A stretch of DNA of 7,149 nt, from positions 1-7,149 of the forward strand of contig CAILKA010000672.1 in the NCBI GenBank assembly GCA_903834645.1, given 5' to 3'. Positions 1 to 6,951 of the stretch are shown here, piece by piece. The position numbers and the translations under genes are program-made. The stretch is from an uncultured beta proteobacterium (GTDB lineage Bacteria; Pseudomonadota; Gammaproteobacteria; Burkholderiales; Burkholderiaceae_C). The notes under the pieces were generated by a model, which saw only the letters and a program-made list of their open reading frames with translations, did no database searches and had not been told where the DNA came from. Each line of letters starts with the position of its first letter. Positions within the stretch are counted from its first letter, which is position 1.

Positions 1-45
1 ACGCCCGAAGAGCGCAGCAGCATCCTCGACCTCTTCCGCCGCTGA
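1..45 (+). CDS. 3' end of a + strand gene, possibly penicillin-binding protein 1A (partial)
   Basis: An open frame enters from the left edge and ends at TGA 43-45, giving a C-terminal tail TPEERSSILDLFRR. Only 14 residues are visible, so no domain can be seen. In Burkholderiales the gene converging on cyaY is commonly the bifunctional peptidoglycan synthase PBP1A (mrcA/ponA). A tail ending in a short I-L-D/N-L-F-R motif fits my memory of those proteins. The product name therefore rests on neighbourhood and a weak tail resemblance. The gene converges on cyaY, with 59 bp between the two stop codons and no convincing terminator there. Confidence 0.5.
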   Translation, partial: TPEERSSILDLFRR

Positions 46-104
46 ACGCTCCCGCGCGCCGCGCTCGCTCCGCCAGCAGGCAGGCAGGCGAGGCCGTCTC
101 CCCG

Positions 105-443
105 TCAACCCTCGAAGCGCAAGGGTCGGCCGCCCTGGGCGCTGGCCTCGCGCGAGAGCGCTGCGTAGAACTCGCTGCCGTCGCGCGTGTCGATCCAGAG
201 CCCGTCCGCGTGCCGGTAGTGGTAGCCGCCCGCACGCGAGGCCAGCCACAACTCGTGCAGCGGGGGCTGGGTGTTGACGACGATGCGGGAGCGGTCCGGA
301 AACACCAGTTCGAGCAGCCCGCCCGTGCGCTGTGCATCGATGTCGATCACATCCTCCTGCAGCCAGCGATCGATGGTCTGCTCGATCGCGGACAGCACGC
401 GGTCACTGAGGCGGTGGTACTCGGCATCGGACAGTCCGGACAT
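105..443 (-). CDS. cyaY: Frataxin-like iron-binding protein CyaY
   Basis: CyaY is the bacterial frataxin, a small cytoplasmic protein that binds iron and the desulfurase IscS and modulates Fe-S cluster assembly. The 112 residues match the family length (about 106 in E. coli). Helix 1 spans about residues 5-29. Its acidic face (D6, E8, E21, D25, then E30, D31, D34, D36) corresponds to the iron- and IscS-binding ridge. The beta-sheet core carries the hallmark IVVNTQPPLHELWLA (54-68) followed by GGYHY (72-76). W83 and the C-terminal helix EFYAALSREA close the fold. The start at 443 is preceded by a close GAGGGA-like ribosome site and lies 21 bp from the divergent lptM start. The identification is secure. 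No iron-regulatory box is recognisable in the tiny upstream gap. Confidence 0.96.
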   Translation of the reverse strand: MSGLSDAEYHRLSDRVLSAIEQTIDRWLQEDVIDIDAQRTGGLLELVFPDRSRIVVNTQPPLHELWLASRAGGYHYRHADGLWIDTRDGSEFYAALSREASAQGGRPLRFEG

Positions 444-458
444 GGTCCCTCGTAGAAT
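428..458 (+). promoter_or_regulatory. Candidate sigma-70 promoter for lptM-lysA, placed for a leaderless start
   Basis: TAGAAT at 453-458 matches 5 of 6 bases of the -10 consensus. CGGACA at 428-433 matches 4 of 6 bases of the -35 box, with a slightly long 19-base spacer. The -35 lies inside the first codons of cyaY on the other strand. A transcript starting 6-7 bases after the -10 would begin at about 465, the A of the lptM ATG. No separate Shine-Dalgarno is available: GGAG at 461-464 directly abuts the ATG. This is seen by eye only and has not been tested. Confidence 0.35.
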
Positions 459-464
459 TCGGAG

Positions 465-659
465 ATGATCGGAACGCGAAGGTTCAGTGTAGTGGCGCTT
501 TGGGCCTGCATGCTGGCGTCAGGCTGCGGGCAGAAGGGCCCGCTGACGCTGCCCGCCCCCGCGGGCGCCAGCACGAATCCACCTGGCTCGACGAGCCGGG
601 CTGCCGGCGCCTCCGCCCCGTCCGCCACCGCGCGGCCGGCCTCGGCCGCAGCGCGCTGA
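465..659 (+). CDS. lptM: LptM-type small outer-membrane lipoprotein (YifL family)
   Basis: The product is a 64-residue lipoprotein. Residues 1-20 form a signal peptide: basic RR at 5-6, a hydrophobic stretch 8-18, and lipobox LASGC with lipidated C21. The mature start CGQKGPLTLP matches the LptM hallmark (CGLKGPL in E. coli); the rest is an Ala/Ser/Pro-rich tail without fold. E. coli LptM associates with the LPS translocon LptD-LptE and helps it reach its native disulfide state in the outer membrane, and the same role is inferred here. ATG 465 is the only sensible start, because an in-frame TAG at 453-455 lies just upstream and the next ATG is inside the signal peptide. It is followed one base later by lysA. 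In E. coli the equivalent gene precedes dapF, another diaminopimelate-pathway gene. Confidence 0.9.
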   Translation: MIGTRRFSVVALWACMLASGCGQKGPLTLPAPAGASTNPPGSTSRAAGASAPSATARPASAAAR

Positions 660-660
660 C

Positions 661-1929
661 ATGCTGCCCGGAGCTCCCTTCCTCGAGCGCAGCGAGGGTC
701 GGCTGTGCCTGCAGGGGCATGACCTGGATGCCCTCGCGCGGCGCTTCGGCACGCCCCTTTACGTGTACTCCCGCGCCTCGATGCTCGCTGCGGCAGCGGC
801 CTACGAGCGGGCACTGGCCGGGCGGCCGCACCTGCTGTGCTACGCGATGAAGGCCAACTCGAGCCTGGCGGTGTTGCAGACTTTCGCGCACGCCGGGCTG
901 GGCTTCGACATCGTGTCGGGGGGCGAGCTTGCGCGCGTGCTTGCCGCCGGCGGCGACCCTTCGAAGATCGTCTTCTCGGGCGTGGGCAAGACCCCGGCAG
1001 AGATGCGCGCCGCGCTCGAGGCGGGCGTCAAGTGCTTCAACGTGGAGAGCCTGACCGAGCTGCGCCGGCTCTCTGAGGTGGCGACCGCCGCAGGCCGCAG
1101 GGCACCGGTCAGCCTGCGCGTGAACCCGGATGTGGACGCGCGCACGCACCCCTACATCTCCACCGGTCTCAAGGGCAACAAGTTCGGCATCGCCCACGAG
1201 GAGGCGGTGCAGGCCTACAGGCTGGCCGCCTCGCTGCCCGGCTTGCACGTGACCGGCATCGACTGCCACATCGGCTCTCAGATCACGCGCATCGAGCCCT
1301 ACCTCGATGCCCTGGACCGCCTGCTCGATCTCGTCGAGGCCGTGGAGGCGCAAGACATCGCGCTGCACCACGTGGACCTCGGCGGAGGCCTGGGCATCAC
1401 CTACACCGATGAGCAGCCTCCCGATGCGTCAGAGCTCGTCGCGGCCATGCTCGCGCGGCTGGACGCGCGCGGGCACGGACAGCGCGAGGTGCTGCTCGAG
1501 CCCGGGCGCTCGCTGGTGGGCAACGCAGGCGTGCTGCTCACCGAGGTGCTGGTGCTCAAGCCGGGAGACGCGAAGAATTTCTGCATTGTCGATGCCGCGA
1601 TGACCGACCTCATGCGCCCAGCGATGTACGAGGCCTGGATGGCCATCGAGCCCTGCCACGTCGGCGACCGGCCTGCCCTCACCTGGGATGTGGTGGGCCC
1701 GGTGTGCGAGTCCGGAGACTGGATCGGGCGTGATCGCGCGCTGGCCGTTGCCGAGGGAGACGTGCTCGCCGTGCTGTCGGCCGGCGCCTACGGCATGAGC
1801 ATGGCGAGCAACTACAACACGCGGGCACGCGCCGCGGAGGTGATGCTCGATGGCGAGCAGGCGCACCTCATCCGCGCGCGCGAGACGGTAAGCGAGTTGT
1901 TTAGAGACGAGCGGCTGCTGCCAGGCTGA
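661..1929 (+). CDS. lysA: Diaminopimelate decarboxylase
   Basis: This cytoplasmic PLP enzyme converts meso-diaminopimelate to L-lysine and CO2, the last step of lysine biosynthesis. Its 422 residues match the family, a fold-type III decarboxylase with an alanine-racemase-like barrel followed by a beta domain. K64 in CYAMKANSS is the PLP lysine. SGGEL (86-90), HIGSQI (203-208), GGGLGI (241-246) and EPGRSL (280-285) line the cofactor phosphate and active site. C349 in GPVCESGD is the active-site cysteine contributed by the partner subunit, and AYGMSMASNYN (from about 376) carries the tyrosine near PLP. The ATG lies one base after the lptM stop (TGACATG) and has no clear Shine-Dalgarno, which suggests translational coupling. 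No LysR-type regulator gene or lysine riboswitch is visible nearby. All key residues are present, so the enzyme should be active. Confidence 0.98.
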   Translation: MLPGAPFLERSEGRLCLQGHDLDALARRFGTPLYVYSRASMLAAAAAYERALAGRPHLLCYAMKANSSLAVLQTFAHAGLGFDIVSGGELARVLAAGGDPSKIVFSGVGKTPAEMRAALEAGVKCFNVESLTELRRLSEVATAAGRRAPVSLRVNPDVDARTHPYISTGLKGNKFGIAHEEAVQAYRLAASLPGLHVTGIDCHIGSQITRIEPYLDALDRLLDLVEAVEAQDIALHHVDLGGGLGITYTDEQPPDASELVAAMLARLDARGHGQREVLLEPGRSLVGNAGVLLTEVLVLKPGDAKNFCIVDAAMTDLMRPAMYEAWMAIEPCHVGDRPALTWDVVGPVCESGDWIGRDRALAVAEGDVLAVLSAGAYGMSMASNYNTRARAAEVMLDGEQAHLIRARETVSELFRDERLLPG

Positions 1930-1954
1930 AGGCCGGCTTCCGCGCCCGCCCGGC

Positions 1955-1968
<14 letters not shown>
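1929..1968. terminator. Inverted repeat between the convergent lysA and dppF ends (weak terminator candidate)
   Basis: AAGGCCGG at 1929-1936 and CCGGCCTT at 1961-1968 form a perfect 8-bp inverted repeat around a 24-base GC-rich loop. It spans the junction where lysA and the ABC transporter operon meet tail to tail, with 25 bp between stop codons. No T-run follows on either strand, so it does not meet the usual rho-independent pattern. The right arm lies inside the last codons of dppF. It may slow or process converging transcripts, but that is inference. Confidence 0.3.
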
Positions 1969-3030
<1,062 letters not shown>

Positions 3031-3034
<4 letters not shown>

Positions 3035-4044
3035 GCCACAACTCCTGCAGAGGAGGTGGTGTGCGCCGGTGCAAGCCAGCAGGCCGCCCGCGTGGCGCCG
3101 GCCGGCTCGAGCTCAGGCCGCTCGACCCGGCAGCGCTCGACCGCCTGCGGGCAGCGGGGATGAAAGGCGCAGCCCGGCGGAATGGCCGTCAGGCGCGGCA
3201 TCGCACCCTCGATCTGGAGCAGCCGGTCACGCTCGCCATCCATAGAAGGAATCGAGCCCATGAGGCCGGCGGTGTAGGGATGCGCTGGCGCGTGGATCAC
3301 GTCGTGCACGGGGCCGACCTCGACGATGCGCCCGGCGTACATCACCGCCACGCGGTCGCAGGTCTCGGCAATCACGCCCATGTCGTGCGTGACGAGCATG
3401 ACGGCCGCGCCGTGCTCGTGGCACAGCCGCTTGAGCAGCGCGATGATCTGCGCCTGGATCGACACATCCAGCGCCGTGGTGGGCTCATCGGCGACGATGA
3501 GCTTGGGCTCGGCGGCGAGTGCGAGCGCAATGACGACGCGCTGTCGCATGCCGCCCGAGAACTGGTGGGGGTATTGGTCGATTCGGGCTTCGGCCGCGGG
3601 GATGCCCGTCTCCTGGAGCAGCCGGATGGCGCGCGCACGGGCTTCCTGGCTACTCACGCCCAGGTGCGTCTGGATCGTCTCGGTGAGCTGGCGCCCCACG
3701 GTGTAGAGCGGGTTCAGCGAGGTCAGCGGATCCTGGAAGATGGCCCCGATCTTGCGCCCGCGGATCGCGCGCAGCTGCTCGTGCGGCAGGTTGTCGATGC
3801 GCTGGCCCTCCAGCAGGATCTCCCCGCCGGCGATGCGCCCAGGCGGCTCCAGCAAACCGATGATGGCCGCGCCCGTGAGCGACTTGCCCGCGCCGGACTC
3901 ACCCACCACACCCAGCACCTCGCCTGGTGCAATGTTGAAGGAGATGTCGTCGATGGCTCGAAGCGTGCCCCGGCGCGTGGGGAACTCCACGCGCAGGTTG
4001 CGCACTTCCAGCAACGGGGCGGAGGGGGCAGGCATTTCGGGCAT
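3031..4044 (-). CDS. dppD: Peptide/nickel-type ABC importer ATPase, DppD/OppD class
   Basis: This is the first ATPase of the pair, expected to form the nucleotide-binding dimer with the DppF-class subunit. From ATG 4044 it has 337 residues: Walker A GESGAGKS (48-55), Q-loop Q104 in IFQDPLTSLNP, signature SGGMRQR (163-169), Walker B LIVADEP with E187, and H-loop H220. The C-terminal domain repeats the CAFHPRC motif with cysteines 292, 298, 305 and 322, spaced exactly as in the partner ATPase. The start is uncertain. ATG 4044 lies 5 bases after the upstream permease stop. A TTG at 4053 would overlap that stop as TTGA and add MSR, and ATG 4035 is a third option. None has a strong Shine-Dalgarno, so coupling to the upstream gene is likely. 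The stop overlaps the dppF start. Confidence 0.95.
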
Positions 4045-4049
4045 CCGGC

Positions 4050-5033
4050 TCAACGCAGGCGCGGGTTGATGGCGTCACGCAGCCAGTCGCCCAGCAGGTT
4101 CACCGACAGCGCGATCAGCACCAGCATCAGCCCCGGGAAGATCGTGATCCACCACTCCCCGGAGAACAGGAAGTCGTTGCCGATGCGGATCAAGGTACCC
4201 AGTGATGGCGAGGTGGGCGGCACACCCACGCCGAGGAAGGACAGCGTGGCCTCCGTCAGGATCGCCTGCCCGACCTGGATGGTGGCGAGCACGAGCACCG
4301 GCCCCATCACGTTGGGCAGCACGTGCCGAACCATGATCCGCAGCGGCGATACGCCAACCACGCGCGCGGCCTGCACATATTCCTTGTTGCGCTCCACGAG
4401 CGTCGAGCCCCGCACCGTGCGCGCGTACGGCACCCAGCCGCTGAGCGAGATCGCGATGATGAGCACCGAGAAGGCGAGCGCCTCGTGCGCATTCGGAAAA
4501 AGCGCCCGCCCCACGCCGTCGATCAGCAGCGCAATGAGGATCGACGGGAAAGAGAGCATCACGTCGCACACGCGCATGATGAAGGCGTCGATGCGCCCGC
4601 CGGCGAAGCCCGCGAGCAGCCCGAGCGCCACGCCCACCACCACCGACAGCACCACCGAGGCGAGCCCGACCAGCAGCGAGATGCGCGCGCCGTACATCAG
4701 CGCAGACAGGATGTCGCGACCCTGGTCGTCGGTGCCGAGCAGGTACTTGGCACGCCCTTCGGCCTCCCAGGCCGGCGGCAACCGTGCGTCGCCGAGGTCG
4801 AGCGTGGCCAGATCGAAGGGATCGTGCGGCGACACCCACGGAGCGAATAGCGCACAGAACAGGCACACCCCGGCAATCGCTGCGGCTGCGATGGCCATGG
4901 GCGAGTGACAGAAGCTGTACCAGATGTCGCCATCGAGGAAGCGGGCCCAGGCACTCGGGGCGCGCGGGGCGACTGTTGCGGCGTCCGCGGCGTCCGCGGC
5001 GTCGGGGCGGTTCGAAGAGGTCGAGTCTGTCAT
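4050..5033 (-). CDS. dppC: Peptide/nickel-type ABC importer permease, DppC/OppC class
   Basis: This inner-membrane subunit lines the transport path together with the DppB-class permease. The 327 residues start with a cytoplasmic, alanine-rich tail. The first membrane segment (about 47-65) belongs to the OppC N-terminal region and is followed by GTDDQGRDILS (100-110), typical of this class. Further segments lie near 113-142, 155-175, 185-203, 245-265 and 298-316. The EAA loop, EYVQAARVVGVSPLRI through HVLPN (218-241), docks onto an ATPase. The start at 5033 follows the dppB stop after one base, with AGGG 7 bases upstream. An in-frame ATG at 5084 would extend back into dppB and is less likely. 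A DAADAADAA stretch near residue 11 comes from a 9-bp tandem repeat. Confidence 0.94.
   Translation of the reverse strand: MTDSTSSNRPDAADAADAATVAPRAPSAWARFLDGDIWYSFCHSPMAIAAAAIAGVCLFCALFAPWVSPHDPFDLATLDLGDARLPPAWEAEGRAKYLLGTDDQGRDILSALMYGARISLLVGLASVVLSVVVGVALGLLAGFAGGRIDAFIMRVCDVMLSFPSILIALLIDGVGRALFPNAHEALAFSVLIIAISLSGWVPYARTVRGSTLVERNKEYVQAARVVGVSPLRIMVRHVLPNVMGPVLVLATIQVGQAILTEATLSFLGVGVPPTSPSLGTLIRIGNDFLFSGEWWITIFPGLMLVLIALSVNLLGDWLRDAINPRLR
4978..5004. repeat. 9-bp tandem repeat (three copies) in the 5' part of dppC
   Basis: GCGGCGTCC at 4978-4986 and 4987-4995 is repeated once more with a final G at 4996-5004. On the coding (-) strand each unit adds one Asp-Ala-Ala, making DAADAADAA in the cytoplasmic tail of the permease. 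A 9-bp unit keeps the reading frame if the copy number changes, so slippage would alter tail length rather than switch the gene off. Confidence 0.9.
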
Positions 5034-5034
5034 C

Positions 5035-6018
5035 TCAGTGCCCTGCGCCGGTCTTCTCGACGCGCAGCCTCGGGTCCACGGCAAAGTAGAGCAGGTCCAC
5101 CGTGAGGTTGATGACGACGAAGATGAGCGCGATCAGGCACAGGTAGGCCGCCATCACCGGGATGTCGGCGAACTGCACCGCCTGGATGAAGAGCAGCCCC
5201 ATGCCGGGCCACTGGAAGACCGTCTCGGTGACGATCGCAAATGCGATGAGGCCACCCAGTTGCAGCCCCGTGATCGTGATCACCGGCACGAGCGTGTTCT
5301 TCAGCGCGTGGCCGAAGTAGACGGCGCGGTCCTGCAGCCCGCGGGCTCGCGCGAACTTGATGTAGTCGGTGCGCAGCACCTCGAGCATCTCGGCCCGCAC
5401 CAGCCGCAGGATGAGCGCCAACTGGAAAACAGACAGGGTGATGGCCGGCAGCACGAGGTGGCGCCATCCGTCGAAAGTCAGCAGGCCCGTGGTCCAGGTG
5501 CCGATGGTCACCACGTCGCCGCGCCCGAAACTGGGCAGCCACTTCAGCATCACCGAGAAGAAGAGGATCAGCAAGATGCCGATGAGGAAGGTGGGCAGCG
5601 ACACACCCAGCAGGGATACCGTCATGGCCACCTGTGAGCCGAAGCTGCCGCGGCGCAGCGCGGCATAGACCCCGAGCGGAATGCCCACGGCCAGCGCGAC
5701 CAGCGCCGCGCACACCGCGAGCTCGAGAGTGGCGGGGAAGCGCTCGGCGATCAGCGCAGAGACCTTTCGGCCCTGGCGCAGGCTCAGCCCGAACTCACCT
5801 TGCACCGCATTGCCGACGAACTTGGCGAACTGCACCGGAAAGGGCTGGTCCAGGCCCAGGTCGCGGCGCAGCTGCTCGCGTTGCTCCTGGGTCGCGTCCT
5901 GGCCCAGCAGGTTCGTCACCGGGTCGCCGACGTACTGGAACAGCATGAAGGCCAGGAAGGCCACCGTGAGCATCACGATCACGGCCTGGGCCAACCGGCG
6001 GAGGATGAAGACGAGCAT
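5035..6018 (-). CDS. dppB: Peptide/nickel-type ABC importer permease, DppB/OppB class
   Basis: This is the first gene of the operon and the second pore-forming inner-membrane subunit. Its 327 residues show the class layout. The N-terminal segment (about 9-29) follows LRRL. A periplasmic stretch carries the RRDLGLDQPFPVQ motif (51-63) and GEFGLSLRQGRKV (74-86). Further segments lie near 98-121, 131-158, 189-206, 246-268 and 287-312. The EAA loop (218-245, DYIKFARARGL through NTLVP) contacts an ATPase. The tail PRLR is shared in form with the partner permease. ATG 6018 has no recognisable Shine-Dalgarno, and the next in-frame Met is inside the first helix. dppC follows after one base. No binding-protein gene lies upstream; the next gene is a DUF3047 lipoprotein 83 bp away. 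Confidence 0.94.
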   Translation of the reverse strand: MLVFILRRLAQAVIVMLTVAFLAFMLFQYVGDPVTNLLGQDATQEQREQLRRDLGLDQPFPVQFAKFVGNAVQGEFGLSLRQGRKVSALIAERFPATLELAVCAALVALAVGIPLGVYAALRRGSFGSQVAMTVSLLGVSLPTFLIGILLILFFSVMLKWLPSFGRGDVVTIGTWTTGLLTFDGWRHLVLPAITLSVFQLALILRLVRAEMLEVLRTDYIKFARARGLQDRAVYFGHALKNTLVPVITITGLQLGGLIAFAIVTETVFQWPGMGLLFIQAVQFADIPVMAAYLCLIALIFVVINLTVDLLYFAVDPRLRVEKTGAGH

Positions 6019-6101
6019 CGACTGGGGAGCACGCCCGAAGCAGGCGGAAGCTTTGGATCATGCGCGCAAGCGCGCGCCGACGCAAACGGGGGGAAATCCG
6101 C
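6019..6101 (-). promoter_or_regulatory. Upstream gap of the ABC importer operon; only a weak promoter candidate
   Basis: These 83 bp separate the DUF3047 gene from dppB and should hold the operon's promoter if it has its own. Reading the - strand, CATGAT (4 of 6 to the -10 consensus, plus-strand bases about 6057-6062) lies 17 bases after TTGCGT (3 of 6 to the -35), which is weak. The self-complementary GCGCGCAAGCGCGC at 6062-6075 could form a small hairpin but has no T-run, so it is not a clear terminator. Co-transcription with DUF3047 is equally possible. Confidence 0.2.
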
Positions 6102-6839
6102 CTAGTCGTGCAGCTCGATGGCGCCGTACCAGGCGTGGCTGCGGGTGCGGGTGTTGTCGCCGTCGGTCATCACCGCGATGCCGACGAGCCGCCCGGGCTC
6201 TTCGCCGAAAGCCCGGCGGAAGTCCTCAGCCAGCTCGCGGCGGTGCTCGCGCCAGCGGCCGAGCTCGGCCGGGCCTGAGTCGAGCACGATCTTGCGCACA
6301 CGATCGGTGCGCGGATTGACCACGACGCTGCCCACCGGCGCACGCGTGTCCCAGACGTACATCAGCGTGGCGTAGGGCGGGTACTCGCCGGTCAGGGCCC
6401 GCGCCAGATCGAACATCGCGCGGTTGCGTGGAGACAGACGCTCGAAATCACCTTCGAAAGCGAAGATGACGCGGGCAGCCGCATCCTCCTGGTCGACATC
6501 GCCCACATGCGCGCCTGCGGGGAGGCTGTCCACCCACCAGGAGAAGCGCGCCTGCCCCAGCTGCCCGGGCGCCACCGATACCCGGCGCCTCCACATGCTG
6601 GCCGAAGAGTCGGCACGGGCGCTCACGGCCCAGCGCCCCTCCTTGTGCGTCACCGCGTAGCGCGTAGGCGCCTTGCCCGGCAGCAGCACCGACTGCCAGC
6701 CCTCGGCAGCGGCGGCCGCAGGCCCGGTGTCGCGTGCCGCCGGCACCCAGCCGGCCGGAAGTGCGCAGCCGGCAGTTGCCACGGCCAAGGCACACAGGGC
6801 CAGACGGGAGCGGTCGGGCAGCATCACAAGCCGCTTCAT
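6102..6839 (-). CDS. DUF3047 family lipoprotein, function unknown
   Basis: This is a 245-residue exported protein of the DUF3047 family, whose biochemical role is not known. Residues 1-24 look like a lipoprotein signal peptide: KR at 2-3, hydrophobic LALCALAVATAG at 13-24, and a weak lipobox TAGC with C25. Family landmarks follow in order: SASMWRR (79-85), FSWWVD (99-104), acidic DVDQEDAAARV (113-123), YVWD (161-164), NPRTDRVRKIVLDSG (175-189), LGRWREHRRELAEDFRRAFGEEP (193-215, the most conserved block), GIAVMTDGDNT (220-230) and WYGAI (237-241). ATG 6839 was chosen because it begins the signal peptide; the frame stays open to 7070, but that would cross the terminator and the porin end. ATG 6824 is an alternative. 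A periplasmic or outer-membrane location is inferred. It is upstream of the importer, and no functional link is established. Confidence 0.88.
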   Translation of the reverse strand: MKRLVMLPDRSRLALCALAVATAGCALPAGWVPAARDTGPAAAAAEGWQSVLLPGKAPTRYAVTHKEGRWAVSARADSSASMWRRRVSVAPGQLGQARFSWWVDSLPAGAHVGDVDQEDAAARVIFAFEGDFERLSPRNRAMFDLARALTGEYPPYATLMYVWDTRAPVGSVVVNPRTDRVRKIVLDSGPAELGRWREHRRELAEDFRRAFGEEPGRLVGIAVMTDGDNTRTRSHAWYGAIELHD

Positions 6840-6951
6840 GGGAACGTGCTCTTGCAGGGTCTCAGGCAGCCACGAAAAAGCCGCCCGCAGGCGGCTTTCG
6901 GCACGACTCTCGGGGCTGGCCGAAACCAGAACCCGAGGAGGTACAGGCGAC
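6840..6951 (-). promoter_or_regulatory. Gap between porin and DUF3047 gene: terminator, no clear promoter
   Basis: These 112 bp carry the porin terminator. Only 37 bases remain between that hairpin and the DUF3047 start. I found no convincing -10/-35 pair for DUF3047 on the - strand, and its ribosome site (AAGAG, about 9 bases upstream) is weak. The promoter may overlap the terminator, use another sigma factor, or be read-through from the porin gene. Confidence 0.3.
6874..6899 (-). terminator. Rho-independent terminator downstream of the porin gene
   Basis: AAAGCCGCC (6877-6885) and GGCGGCTTT (6890-6898) form a perfect 9-bp stem with a 4-base loop CGCA. On the - strand the stem is followed by TTTTT (complement of 6875-6879), the classic intrinsic terminator layout. 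It lies 53 bp past the porin stop. On the + strand only three T follow and no gene reads that way, so it serves the porin. Confidence 0.9.

Noticed and set aside
75..90. Short CAGG tandem repeat between the first gene and cyaY
   Set aside because: Only about three 4-bp copies occur in a short convergent gap. It forms no hairpin with a T-run and is not beyond chance in GC-rich DNA.
444..464. Lysine riboswitch or LysR-type operator ahead of lptM-lysA
   Set aside because: The upstream gap is only 21 bp, far too short for a riboswitch, and no LysR gene or clear operator symmetry is present.
484..1371. A 295-codon open frame on the - strand, opposite lptM and lysA
   Set aside because: It overlaps two well-supported genes and its product is low in complexity and resembles no family I know.
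3061..4908. A 615-codon open frame on the + strand, opposite dppD and dppC
   Set aside because: It lies wholly antisense to two genes with full family motifs, and its predicted protein is Arg/Ala/His-rich with no recognisable domain. Long antisense frames are common in GC-rich coding DNA.
5034..5084. 17-residue N-terminal extension of the DppC-class permease from ATG 5084
   Set aside because: It would lie within the end of dppB. ATG 5033, one base after the dppB stop and with an AGGG site, fits operon packing better.
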